Shown one piece after another: positions 24,373 through 35,099 of a DNA stretch of 64,000 nt. The position numbers and the translations under genes were made by a program. The stretch covers positions 248,001-312,000 of the forward strand of contig JAAXNY010000008.1 in assembly GCA_013420905.1 (NCBI GenBank). The letters are read 5' to 3'. Each line of letters starts with the position of its first letter. Within the stretch, counting starts at the first letter, position 1. Source of the DNA: Collybia mongolica. Lineage: Eukaryota > Basidiomycota > Agaricomycetes > Agaricales > Clitocybaceae. The notes below the pieces were generated by a model. The model did not search any database. It worked only from the letters and a program-made list of their open reading frames with translations, and was not told where the DNA came from.

Positions 24373-25980
24373 CAGTGGCTCAAAAAACTGCCCCAATGTT
24401 TGTACATTTTTGAAAGATCAATATGGTATGAAGTGCTGACATAAGCAGGGGACCTGGGGTAATTATGTAAGATACTATGACATCGTGGCTTTCCAATGGA
24501 CCCTGGATCATGTGATTTGGATCAAAACCCATTAAGCTATAGGCCAAACAAAATGATTACTCATTGGGGCAGTTTTTTGACCCTCTATTAATTTTCTATC
24601 TAATACTTTGTATGACCACCTTTTGCCTTTATAACTGCTTGTATCCGCCTGGGCATACTTTCTATCAGGTTTTGGCATACCTCTGGTGGAATTTCACCCC
24701 ACTCTTCAGCCAATCTATCCCACAACTCATGTACTCCTTTGGGTGGTGTCGGATATTCTTTAAGACGGCGCTTGAGATGTTCCCAAAGGTGTTCTATTGG
24801 ATTCATGTCAGGGGATTGGGCAGGCCAGCCAAGGACTTGAATGTTGTTGTCTTCAAACCACTGTGTGGCCAGTCCAGATGTGTGTTTGGGGTCGTTATCT
24901 TGCTGAAAGTAGCGCTCGCCATCCACCATTTCCAACTTCTCAAAACTTTCCTGAACTCCACTCTCCAAAATTTCACAGTATTGAACCTTGTCCATGTTCC
25001 CCTGCACCTCTATGAGCTTTCCCACTCCATTCCACCCCATACAACCCCATACCATGAGGTTTCCTCCTCCTCCATGTTTGACAGTAGGTGATGTTGTTCT
25101 ATCAGATGGTGGTTCTCCCCTTTGTTTCCAGACATAAACCTTTCCATCTGACCCAATCCTATTGATTTTGGTCTCATCTGTCCATAGAACCCTTTTCCAG
25201 TCCTCCACAGTCCAGCTTTCATGATATTTTGCAAACTGGAGACGCCAGATGCGATGGGCTCGTTTGAGAAGAGGAGCTTTCCTCTTTGTAGCAGCATAAA
25301 ATTGATTTTCCTTGAGTGCATTTCTGACTGTCTGGGGTGTGACAGGATTGGGGATGATGCCATTGATGAATTGGGTAGCCTGAACTGCATTATCAAGCTT
25401 CCCTGACTTGATTTGACGAATAATTGACTGTTTGTCACGAACAGACAGCTTGGAGGGGTGGCCACCAAGGTTGTTTTCTTTGTTTCTATCCACATCTTTG
25501 CTGATCCTACTGATGGTACCCTTCCCTAGACCAGTTTTCTCCTTGATTTGACGCTGAGAATAGCCCTCATTGAGGAGAGAAACAACAGTATTGTGCTGAG
25601 CAGTAGAAATGGCTTTCATGATGGTGGTAAGAGGTCAAGAAGATGATTGAACCAATTCCAACATGTCAAATTGATACAAATAAAGTCACATGACATTGTT
25701 TATTCTTCCCACAGTCCATAATGTTCTTGCATTGGATCATAAATGCCAGAATAATGGAAAATAAGATAAGGGTCAAAAAACTGCCCCAATGAGTAGCCAT
25801 TTTGTTTGGCTTATAGCTTAATGGATATTGATCCAAATCACATGATCCAGGGTCCATTGGAAAGCCACGATGTCATAGTATCTTACATAATTACCCCAGG
25901 TCCCCTGCTTATGTCAGCACTTCATACCATATTGATCTTTCAAAAATGTACAAACATTGGGGCAGTTTTTTGAGCCACTG
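24373..25980 (-). mobile_element. Tc1-like DNA transposon, apparently intact
   Basis: A 1,608-bp element with long inverted repeats of roughly 215 bp (24373-24587 and 25766-25980) starting CAGTGGCTCAAAAAACTG, flanked by TA on both sides (24371-24372 and 25981-25982). Within each terminal repeat the motif CTCAAAAAACTGCCCCAATG recurs in opposite orientation near the inner end, so each arm has an outer and an inner site. It encloses an uninterrupted transposase. Intact arms and gene suggest recent activity. Confidence 0.95.
24600..25619 (-). CDS. Tc1-type transposase (DD34E), intact
   Basis: A 339-residue uninterrupted protein, a usual length for Tc1 transposases, with no introns. The N terminus (residues 1-110) has paired helix-turn-helix character (YSQRQIKEKTGLGKGTISRI) followed by the HTH_Tnp_Tc3_2-like segment. 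The DDE domain contains WTDETKINRIGSDG (first Asp, about residue 146), then QQDNDPKHTS (second Asp) and PDMNPIEHLWEHLK (Glu). These make the cut-and-paste DD34E triad. A GGGGNLMVWGCMG segment matches the family glycine-rich box. It acts on the flanking long inverted repeats. No disabling change seen. Confidence 0.95.
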   Translation of the reverse strand: MKAISTAQHNTVVSLLNEGYSQRQIKEKTGLGKGTISRISKDVDRNKENNLGGHPSKLSVRDKQSIIRQIKSGKLDNAVQATQFINGIIPNPVTPQTVRNALKENQFYAATKRKAPLLKRAHRIWRLQFAKYHESWTVEDWKRVLWTDETKINRIGSDGKVYVWKQRGEPPSDRTTSPTVKHGGGGNLMVWGCMGWNGVGKLIEVQGNMDKVQYCEILESGVQESFEKLEMVDGERYFQQDNDPKHTSGLATQWFEDNNIQVLGWPAQSPDMNPIEHLWEHLKRRLKEYPTPPKGVHELWDRLAEEWGEIPPEVCQNLIESMPRRIQAVIKAKGGHTKY

Positions 25981-26487
25981 TACTTGTTAGAAGCGTTGAT
26001 TGCTCATTTCATTGCATTTCTTCTGACCAATACTAAGGTGGAGTTTAAAGGAACCTGAAGTGAAGATAATTATGGTAGACTTGAAAAATGTAAGATGTGT
26101 CGAATAATATGGCATACAAAAGTGCAACATTATCATTCTCATGTTACAAGTCCTTATGTTTACATAAGTAACTCGTTCATCATCCTGGGTTTGCGAGGAA
26201 AATTCAGCGTACCCAACAAGATCCAGTGTTGTTTTTCCCACAGTTAGTAATTTTGAAGTGTTCCGAGAATTCATTAGAACATGATCAGTAAACATTTTGA
26301 AGTACATCAGTAACACTTTGTAGTCGTGGAAATATTTTTCTAACTGTGGGAATCAATATTAGCCGATGCGCGGATTTCGAGCAAAAAAGGCAACAGCTAA
26401 CATAAGCTGCATTCAATACCATAATTTAAGAGTTGATTGGTCTTGTGTTGGGATATCTCAAGAATTAATTAATAACTGTCCACTGCA

Positions 26488-26557
26488 TAATCATGCTTAC
26501 GTTTGTCAACTACGCTGTTAGCTCTAACAGCATAGTTGACAAACGTAAGCACGATTA
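26488..26557. repeat. 70-bp near-perfect palindrome
   Basis: The two 35-base halves are reverse complements with about two mismatches, centred near 26522 (GCTTACGTTTGTCAACTA ... TAGTTGACAAACGTAAGC). It would extrude or fold as a hairpin with almost no loop. The same structure lies in the other arm at 42273-42342. Confidence 0.9.
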
Positions 26558-26579
26558 CAAGAGGCTTCTTCCGCTTTGG

Positions 26580-27560
26580 ACCAAACTTTTCCCACACTAC
26601 AAAACATTGAATATCTCAACAATGACAAGACCTATGGATGCAATTTAAATTGCTATCACTAGATTTGGTGAAGGGCTACCCAATTGGTATATTTGTATGT
26701 ATTTGTTTTTGTTTGTTCACCTTCAAACATCATGATCAAAAGCAGCTCTCTCACTACAAGCATGTTACAAATGAATATCAAGTTTGTATATGACTTTGCC
26801 ACAGCTAGCCAAACAAACAATACCATCAAAGTTCCCACAATATAAATCATTGCATATCTCAACAACAACAAGGCCTATGGATATAATTTAAATTGCTAGT
26901 GTTAGATATGGTGAAGTAGTACCTCATGTATATGTTTGTAAGTGTTTGTATTTGTTTTTATTTTTATAAACCTCATCAACAACAATTTTCTTGCTACATA
27001 TTACAAATGAATACTGTCTGTATATCACTTCATCACATCTGGCCAAACAAACAATAATATCAAAGAAATTCCCACAATATAGATGATACTTATCTCAGCA
27101 AATACAAAGCTGATGGACATGCTACTACTAGACATTGTAAAGGAATACATGATGTGTTTATTTATATGTGTTTGTAGTTGTTTGTACCCTTCCAAATCTC
27201 ATTATCAACAACAACCTTTTTACTACATATTACAAATGAATATCATCTGTATATTACTTTGCCAACATCTGGTCAAACAAACAATATTAATGAAATTCCC
27301 ACAATATAGATGATGCATATCTCAGCAAATACAAGGCTAACAGAAACAATTGAAATTGCTACTACCCCTAGACCTATGGAGGGGGTACACCAGGAAATGT
27401 ATATTTATATTTGTTTGCCTTTCCAAATTTGATTATAATCTCTTATTATATCTATTTTAATATCACATTTATATATTACTTGGCCATAAGCATAGCCAAA
27501 CAAGTCAATGTGGATGCTCCTGGAATCTATAATGCTCAATATCTTGACAATGGCTAGCTA
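26580..27560. repeat. Diverged tandem repeat, about five units of 220-232 bp
   Basis: A block containing CCAAACAAACAAT, TTCCCACAATATAGATGAT and ATATCTCAACAA recurs at about 26579, 26811, 27043, 27274 and 27494. Units have diverged substantially, so the array is old. It is mirrored at 41270-42250 in the right arm. Confidence 0.75.
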
Positions 27561-30500
27561 TATAAATATGGTTAAATATAGTATGTGATAATACAACAAA
27601 AAACACTTAACAGACATATGTACATTTGTTTGAACTTTGTCTTTGATGATGATATTTCTATTTTTAGCATATCTGATAAGTTTTTCATTAACCCAGGATG
27701 CAAGGCTAGAAATAAAATGTTAAATGTTGAATGGTTGGTATACATTTCAATACTATGGGAACTTGTTTCTATTATTACAAGTTCTTTATCAACCCAGTTT
27801 TTGGGCAAAAAGTTGATTGATTCATTCATTCATTGATTCATATTTCAACACCGCGGGAAAATATTTCCATAATGGGATTTTTCTTCTCTTATAGCTTTTT
27901 ACAGCATTTCTCCACAAATACAAAGTGTTGTGACATAATTTGCATTTATTTGGGATGCTTACATAATGCCTTTGATGATGCCATCAAAATTATGCATATC
28001 TAATATTTCAGAGTGTTGTGTTTCAAAATTTATTTTGTGTTTTTCTCCATAACCAGTAAAGCCATTAACTTTGTTTTTATATGTTTGGAATGTACAAACA
28101 TGGCTCTACAATTTCCTTGTTGAGCATATTTTTCCCACAGTCCATTTTGAGCGAAATTTTAGAAATGTCCAGATTCAGCTAGTTTTGAAGGTCTGTGTAT
28201 TATGTCAGGGGTGAACAAACATCTTATAACAACAATGACCCTTACCAAACATGACCCTTGTGGGAAATTACACTAAACATTGGAATAATCAACAACTACT
28301 ACTATATTTACCTGAAATACAAATTAGATTGATTTCTCTATTTATTGGCACATGTCACATGATCTATTCCACCATATAAGTATACCAAATACATGACAAC
28401 AATCTGAATGCTTATTAGTGTCCATGATTCTGAGAAAAGTTAGTTCTGATGGTTTTTGTGTTTTTTCCATAACCAGGCAAGCTATGGCATTGGGTTTTGT
28501 GCACAGGTATTGCTTGTTTACTTGGTAACATTTTCCCATGGTCACATGACCTCTATAAACTATCATCTATATTGTTTCTACTCATTTACAACTTCCTGAA
28601 TGTGGAATGGAGCCACACAGTGTGTTGGCCCACTCCACCCAAGTAGGCATTTGGATCAATATTACTTCCTTAGTGATTTAACTATTTGGTATATTCTTTG
28701 TTTATTAATTGTCTTAAAATTTAAACAATTAGTTTAAGTTTCACAATTGGGTAGTCCAATCTATAAATAGGTACATTGGATAAATACTGTGGGTGTACCA
28801 GAAGTCTATATCAGCCTACTAGAGCTATACAAATAGTACAGGGGTAAAATATTAGTAAGAAGCAAACTAATATTTGTTAAAGGAATAAGAACATATTACA
28901 AGGTAGATAGAATTACACCAAGGTAGTCTCAAGGTATACAGCAGCATATAGGTGCATATACAATAGAACAAGGTATATCTGAGCAACTAGATGTGAGGCA
29001 CATATGCACTCACCTTACACACATCTGGTTTGGGCACAGGGGTGATTGGCACTACTTGGTCTAGACAGCACATCCAGGGGTGCACACCCACCCACCAGGT
29101 GATGGTTCTACCATATGGAATACACCACTGCACCATCCATGTCCACCATGCTAGCTGCTCACTAGCAGATGTGGTCAGGCAGTCACTGGTAATATGACAG
29201 GTGCCTCTGTAGTTCTTGCTGCAGCTCTTATTGTTGTGATTTTGCAGTTGTTATTTTCACTGAGAGGGGTGGGTATGAGAGAGGGTGGTGGTATCCATGG
29301 CAGTGGGACCTGGCATTGTACTTGGCAGTATTGTGCACAATCATATGGCAGGGAGGTGATGGGAGGGGCAGCTGGGGATGTAGTGGTATAGATTGTCAAC
29401 AAGGCTGACAGGTGATGTGGCACCTATCAACAATATTCAGCCATTGCCAGTAATGGCCAAGAGTAGGCAGCAGGGGTCATTATAAAAACAAGCACCTTGG
29501 ACTTACCAAATGGTTAATCTGCATGCTTTATGCACATGACATGTAACCTTGAGGCCTTGTATTTGACTCTCCAAAATATTGCATTTTTGTGCATCAAATA
29601 AGCAATGGTAACTATGATTAAGTAAGCAATCTGGACAGTCTGCATGGACTTCATGAGGAGTTGTTCCAAACTGGGTCTGAGCATCCAAGTAACAGTGTGG
29701 ATTTATGGACTTAGCTTTGACTTGGCTCAGATGCAGACTGCCAATTAAGCAGGGCTCCCTGCCAAACAGAGTCTGAGCTCAGACTGTAGACACCTGCATT
29801 TGTCTGTGTGGTCTGTGTGGCCCATATAGCTCAGCATAAAGTCCCCAGAGAAGCTACTGAGTTGGTTGTATATTTGGAATATACAAATATGGATCTACAT
29901 TTCCAAGTTTGTTAATTTTTTCACATAGTCCATCTCTGAGAGTCTGAGTCCCCACTTTACCAGCTGACTTGTTTTTAAGGAAAATGCCTAGATATATATT
30001 GTTACCTTTTATTGGTGGATATTTGTATAGGATCTATAAACACCAACTTCTATTGGCATAACCATGGATATGGGTGAAGTTGTAAGGGGATCACTTGTTT
30101 GTCCACATCTAGCCATCAGAATCACTATTGCACAGCTTGCATAGCCTCACTGTTATATCTATTATTCTGATACACACTGCTTTAACCCCTTGACAGATAG
30201 TAGTTTACTCTGGACTAACATATCACAGATGTATTGTTACATCAGTAGAGTTACTGATATCAGATTCTGTTGTTATTTGAGACATAGGTACAATGTACTG
30301 TATATAAGGTGCCCCTTCCTCTTCATGGAAGGGCACCTTTGCAATAGACTTGGGCTGTGTTCTCTACTCATAGTCAAGCCTCTAGTGCTCTATGCTCATC
30401 CCTTCCCTGCATGGTTATTCATACTGTGTATACTGCTCCCTGTCTGAGCCTCTTGGCAACATGACCCCTTACAGAAGTGCAACAAGTATTTGGCAAGCTC

Positions 30501-30774
30501 AAATGTGTGGCCATATTACATCTTCATGTTGTGTATCCATCAGGCCTTCCATGATGTCAAGCTACTCCCTGTACCCTACAATCTAATTCTAGGACAATGC
30601 CTGACAAGTGTTCCAGAACCAAACTTATCAACAAAAAAAAGTAATATAAAGTTGAAGAGATTCTGGATAGCTAGTTCTATTGCAACAACCTGGTTCTAGA
30701 AATGTAAAGAAAAGTTAATCAAAAAAAAAAACATAAGGACTTGTATCTGCCAGTAATGGCCCTCTACCTCAAGT

Positions 30775-31346
30775 TGTTGTTGTTGTTGTTGTTGTTGCCG
30801 CCTTCCTCAGGCCTGCCCTGCATTTGCAGTTAGGTGCATTGGTGGCCATATCCTTTGTCTTGAGTTCCTGAAGTGGGGGGGGGGACATGCTGTGTGGTGA
30901 GCATGTGGGTGAGCGGCGGTGTAAGACTCACCTTGTTCTGCCCCTCAGGGTGCCCTTTTCTTGTCGTCCCCTTGTTCCATGTCCATTTCTATCCTTCATC
31001 CCACACTGTCTTGTGCATCATCATGTTGACGTCGGTTGGTGTTTGGAGCATTGGCATTGGTGGTTTGGTGGGTGTCATTGATGTGGTTGAAGAGAACCAA
31101 CGAAGACATGGCAACAGTAATGTGACCATTGTACATGCCTCATAATCATGTGACCTAAGTCTGTTGACTTGAGGCCAGTGAGCTTGTAGCTAGGAATGCC
31201 CATCTTGCCCAACGGTTATGAACACCAAACATATTACGTAATGTTTGTGCCTGTATGTGTTCAAACCTAGTTGGATGCAAGTTTTTCAGCACTGTTATAT
31301 TATGTTATTAATAACAAATAGTATATATAATTTGAGTAAATATAAT
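30775..31346. other. TGT microsatellite and unassigned sequence
   Basis: It begins with a TGT repeat (30775-30797), exactly where the inverted repeat ends. The rest has no recognisable coding exon. It lies 3' of the minus-strand Tnp2 gene and may hold the missing end of that element. Confidence 0.4.
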
Positions 31347-33471
31347 TTATATTAGTAATCTGATTAGTAATAGACTGGCCGCGCAGACTCTGCAAGCTGT
31401 CCATCTGTGCTTGACCGTGTGTCCACATGAAATTATGCAGATTGATGTGGACTTGGCACAGATGTGGATTGTCATTTGGCTGAGTGTCCTGCCAAATGAG
31501 TCCATGCAGACTCTGCATGGAGTCTGCGTGTCCGCACAGGTTATGTGGCTTAGTGTAAAGACCTCAGGGAATGAACCAGGGAAAGAGAGTGAGCTCAGAG
31601 TGCTGAGCAGTGGTATACCTTTGATGCCATACTTGGTTGCGAGACATCCAGAATGTGCGTCACTTGCGGCATATTGGACTTCCTTTGCCTGTTCCATGAA
31701 TTGTACATGATCTCGTAGAGGAAGTTCAGCCAGGTCATATTCATCTTGTGGCCCTGGGAAGCCATCACAGCACAATAGAACATAGTGCATTGTTAACCAT
31801 GAGGATGGGATGCAGACTCCTTTGATTGTGCACATCTGACATGGTGAAATTGCATTATGGCCTTTCATGCACATGACTATTGAGATCACGGGTATATCAC
31901 CAAAAACCACAATGAGGTACGCATGTAGGAGGAAGCCAGAGTTGGTGAGTGCATATATCACCAAAAACCACAATGAGGTACGCATGTAGGAGGAAGACAG
32001 AGTTGGTGAGTGCATCAAAGGCAGACACACCCATCTCAAGCTGCAATGGTTTCTGGACGGGGGGCCACAAGAATGAATCCATATCATCAGGTTTCTTTGG
32101 CCCAGGGATCATCCCAAGTGGAATGACATTTGCCTTGAGAAACCACTCTTCAGGAGGGAGGTTATAATTAAACAATATTAATGGCCATGCAGTCTTGGTA
32201 TGGCACTTGAAAGGACCAAAGCCGTCAGTAGATAACCCAAGCATGATATTGTGAGGATCTGAAAAAAACCACTTTGGGAGCTCTTCATCGCCGATTGTGA
32301 TAAAGGTCTCCCAGAGTAACAGGTAATGAGTGCTGTCAAAAATATCAGTTATTTTTGTCAGGTCATGTAGGTGCTTGGACCAGTATTGCATTTTCTTCAC
32401 ATAGGAAATACTTGCAAGCATCGCACATAGGCAGGGAATGATAGGGAGGTACTTGAAGTATGAGTATGGTAACCTCCCATCAGCTTTATAGTGGTTGGCA
32501 TTACACTTTGGGCATTTTGTGAGGGATTCATAAGGCCCAGTGTAGCAAATACATGATGAGGGGCAACAATTGTAGCATACTGGTTGGAAGCCAGAGAGAA
32601 ACTGAACATGTTTCTCTGTGTTCTTCAGGGATTCTCCTGGTGACTGGGTGGATACATAACAAAGTTTGTTGAATGTTATATCGGAGAGGCCATCTTCAAC
32701 TTTGATAGCATAGAGACAGAGGAGGACTAGGTCACTTTCATCCACCATTTGATCTGAAACTACATATCAGGTATCAGTGGAGGAGTATTTTAGAGTGGAC
32801 AGACCTAATTGTGAGGCTTCCTTCATGAAGCTCTCACTGAGGAGATCCCATACTGAGACTCCTTCCTGTCCAGACTCCACACTCAGCATATCATATTCAT
32901 TGTCATCTCCTGGGAGGTCTTCATCACTGCTGGTGAGATCCTCAGTTTCCATATCCTCATCATCCTCCATGTCTTCATCATTCTGTGTGTCCTGGCTCTT
33001 GTCTTCTTTGTTACTCTCACCACTATTGACTATGAACTGTCGAGTTAAATTGGATCCCCATCTTTCCTGGCTGATTTTGTCAAGGCAGTTTGCAATGTGA
33101 CGGGAACGGCGTGGATTTGACAAGCCATATTTGTTGTCATTATAAGTATGTGGTGGAATTTCTGGTGCTGGGGGCAGTTTGGAGGTGTAATTATTGGTTC
33201 CAGAAGGACCTGCCTTGCCCATTGGAAAGTCCAGATCATCTTCAAGATCTTTGGGAGTGGTTTGCGATGGGGAACCATCTTTATGGTCATTCCCTTGTAA
33301 ATTCATGAGCATAGAGTTCTCGGAATGTGTGACACTATTAAGTGCAGAGTCCTTCCCTAGTGAACAGCGTTGCCAACTAGGAGGGCAGTGTCCCATAGTC
33401 TGCTCTTTCAGTGAATTGTGAGAAAATTTCTTCCTTTTCTTCTCCTGAGAATTGTGTTTAATACTCTGCAT
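31347..33471 (-). pseudogene. Tnp2 transposase of a CACTA element, disrupted
   Basis: The first exon (33471-32767) is Ser/Asp/Glu-rich and ends WDLLSESFMKEA. After a short intron the frame continues (32748 onward) with CPKCNANHY, YLPIIPCLCAMLAS, STDGFGPF, WPLILFNYNLPPEEW, IPGPKKPDDMDSFLWP and, after a break, CMKGHNAISPCQMC. This succession is characteristic of the Tnp2 family. A 61-bp tandem duplication at 31894-32015 shifts the frame, and the C-terminal part is absent, so it is non-functional. It is the only Tnp2 in the window and could belong to the CACTA element whose right end lies at 51485, but the link is inferred. Confidence 0.85.
31894..32015. repeat. 61-bp tandem duplication inside tnp2
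   Basis: Units 31894-31954 and 31955-32015 are nearly identical. As 61 is not a multiple of three, the duplication changes the reading frame of the transposase and repeats the LLHAYLIVVFGDI segment. Confidence 0.9.
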
Positions 33472-33664
33472 CAGGAATGCATTCTGCTCCAGGACTAGTG
33501 ATGTGAGATATGAAGGCCCCTGGCCTTTCTGGTGTCATGCTTCAGTTTTGCAATTAACTTGCAAGCCACAACCACATGCACTGTTATGGCTGTTTAGGCC
33601 TTATCCTCTAGATCAGTCTGGTTTATCATTTGTTCATTCTAGACTGTCAACTCTGTAAGTCCCA

Positions 33665-34067
33665 TGTCTAATGACTCCCTCAGTAGGGCTAAGTCAGATC
33701 GTCTGTATCAAAGATGCACTACTCCCTTCGTAAGGTGAGTAGGATCGAGTTTGCATTGAGGAGTCAAGAGTAGATGAATAAGGTGAATTCAGCTAGGTCA
33801 AGCTAAAGAACTAACTAAGCTAGAATGTCCCTATATATACATAGGAGTCCAATAAGCATAGATAAGTGTAGTTTACGCTATTGGTTGTATAGATAAGAGG
33901 GATTAATGCTGTTGGCTATATAGATAAAGGGAATGAGTAAGCATGGGATAAATGGGACTAATGGAGAATTGTCTGAGTAATGCAGACCAATATTAGTAAG
34001 TATGAGTAAGCAACAGTGAGTAAGAAGAAAAAGATAGTTAGGATGCATGATAAGGGAATTTGTAACA
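33665..34067 (-). repeat. Gypsy-1 3' LTR
   Basis: About 403 bp. On the minus strand it starts TGTTACAAATTCCC, right after the purine-rich AGAACAGGGGTAA, and ends TCATTAGACA. The TG...CA ends and the adjoining purine tract mark it as the 3' LTR of the minus-strand Gypsy element to its right. A homologous partial LTR is at 51486-51689. Confidence 0.75.
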
Positions 34068-35057
34068 TTACCCCTGTTCTATGATTGAAGCGCCCCAGCT
34101 TCAATGACCATTCCAAGATTTCCTGGAGTGATGTTCCTTGTCTTCAGAAAATCCATAGACATCTTGATAACCATCATAGTTCCGTGCTTGCTTCTTTGGA
34201 GACAAATTGGTATGACCTTTCCCTGAGTATTGGAGGATTACTTTTGGGCAAAAGGAATATACATGTCCAGGTTTCTTTTCTTTGCATCCTGGGCATTCGT
34301 AGTTTGGGCAGTCTAGTCTCATATGACCCCCAGACCAGCAGTGTGTGCATTTGAAGCTATAAATTAAGTCACATGGATCAGGTGTAGAATTGGTTAAGTC
34401 AATGGGATTTTGGATGTCTCCTTTTTGATTGAAGGAGTTCGGTGGTAATTTTGCTGGTCTTCTTTTTGGTTTCTTTTTGATTATGGATTTTGTTGCTTTC
34501 TGTCTTTTGGTTCATGTCATAATGAGTGATGGGTCTATAGATGGTATAGGTGTTTTTGTGGTATATGATGATATACTTGATTCAGGAGATGTCGAGCAAT
34601 AGCTTGGTGGTTCTGGCATTTCGGGAATGGGGAATAATGTTCTTCTTCCAGGGGATGTGGTCTGAAGAGCCAATGATGTGTTGAAGGGAATTGACATAGT
34701 GGGTGTTTCATAGATTTGTTCTTTGTTTTCTACAATGATTTGTAGTGCTTCAAATTCTAGAGTGGAGCTGAGGTTTCCTGCAACCTGATCCATGAAACTT
34801 GTGATTTTGGCAGTTTGGTTAAACAGTGTATCTTGTATCTGTTTATATCTTCCATACTGTTCCAAAAGGTCTTGACTGGGGGTTTTATCCCAAATTTCTG
34901 TTATCATTGATTGGAGGGTTTCTTGTGCAAACCAATTTTGGAATTTGTTGCATCGACAAATGCAATTGATGTAGTCAAGTCTTTCTCCCATAGTGTTAGA
35001 GTAGTGAGAGGAATGTGTGTTGGTGGATTTGGCTGATGTGAAAAAGGAGGATGTCAT
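34068..35057 (-). pseudogene. Gypsy-1 third ORF: zinc-knuckle protein 3' of pol
   Basis: It starts at an ATG at 35057 (MTSSFFTSAK). The N-terminal region has FQNWFAQETLQ and LFNQTAKITSFMDQ, the middle is Pro/Ser-rich, and after frame disruption the end has two adjacent zinc knuckles, CTHCWSGGHMRLDC and CPGCKEKKPGHVYSFC. It then runs to the polypurine tract and LTR. It lies downstream of the integrase chromodomain, whereas Gypsy gag normally lies upstream of protease. The homologous region of Gypsy-2 (52625-51690) has the same order and the same two knuckles. It may be a displaced gag-like gene or an accessory nucleic-acid-binding protein. Confidence 0.7.
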
Positions 35058-35099
35058 CGTTTGTTCAGGAGTTTGTTTAGAGGTGGTGTTGCTTCTAGT

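Larger units (their letters stand above)
26147..30743 (+). mobile_element. Unclassified TIR element, copy A (4.6 kb)
   Basis: The ends are CAAGTCCTTATGTT and AACATAAGGACTTG, flanked by TA on both sides, as in Tc1/mariner elements. The body is AT-rich and contains no open frame resembling a transposase, so it is non-autonomous or of unknown type. It contains a 70-bp near-perfect palindrome (26488-26557) and about five diverged 220-230-bp tandem units (26580-27560). Its inner part (29690-29770) has patches resembling the sequence 3' of the Tnp2 gene (31440-31500). Confidence 0.7.
26145..30774 (+). repeat. Left arm of giant inverted repeat (4,630 bp)
   Basis: It matches the reverse complement of 38056-42685 over its whole length. 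Both arms are exactly 4,630 bp and every open frame compared is identical in the other arm. The outer limit coincides with the TA next to the transposon terminus, but the inner limit runs 29 bp past the transposon and its TA into sequence that in the right arm belongs to the Gypsy polyprotein. Confidence 0.95.
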
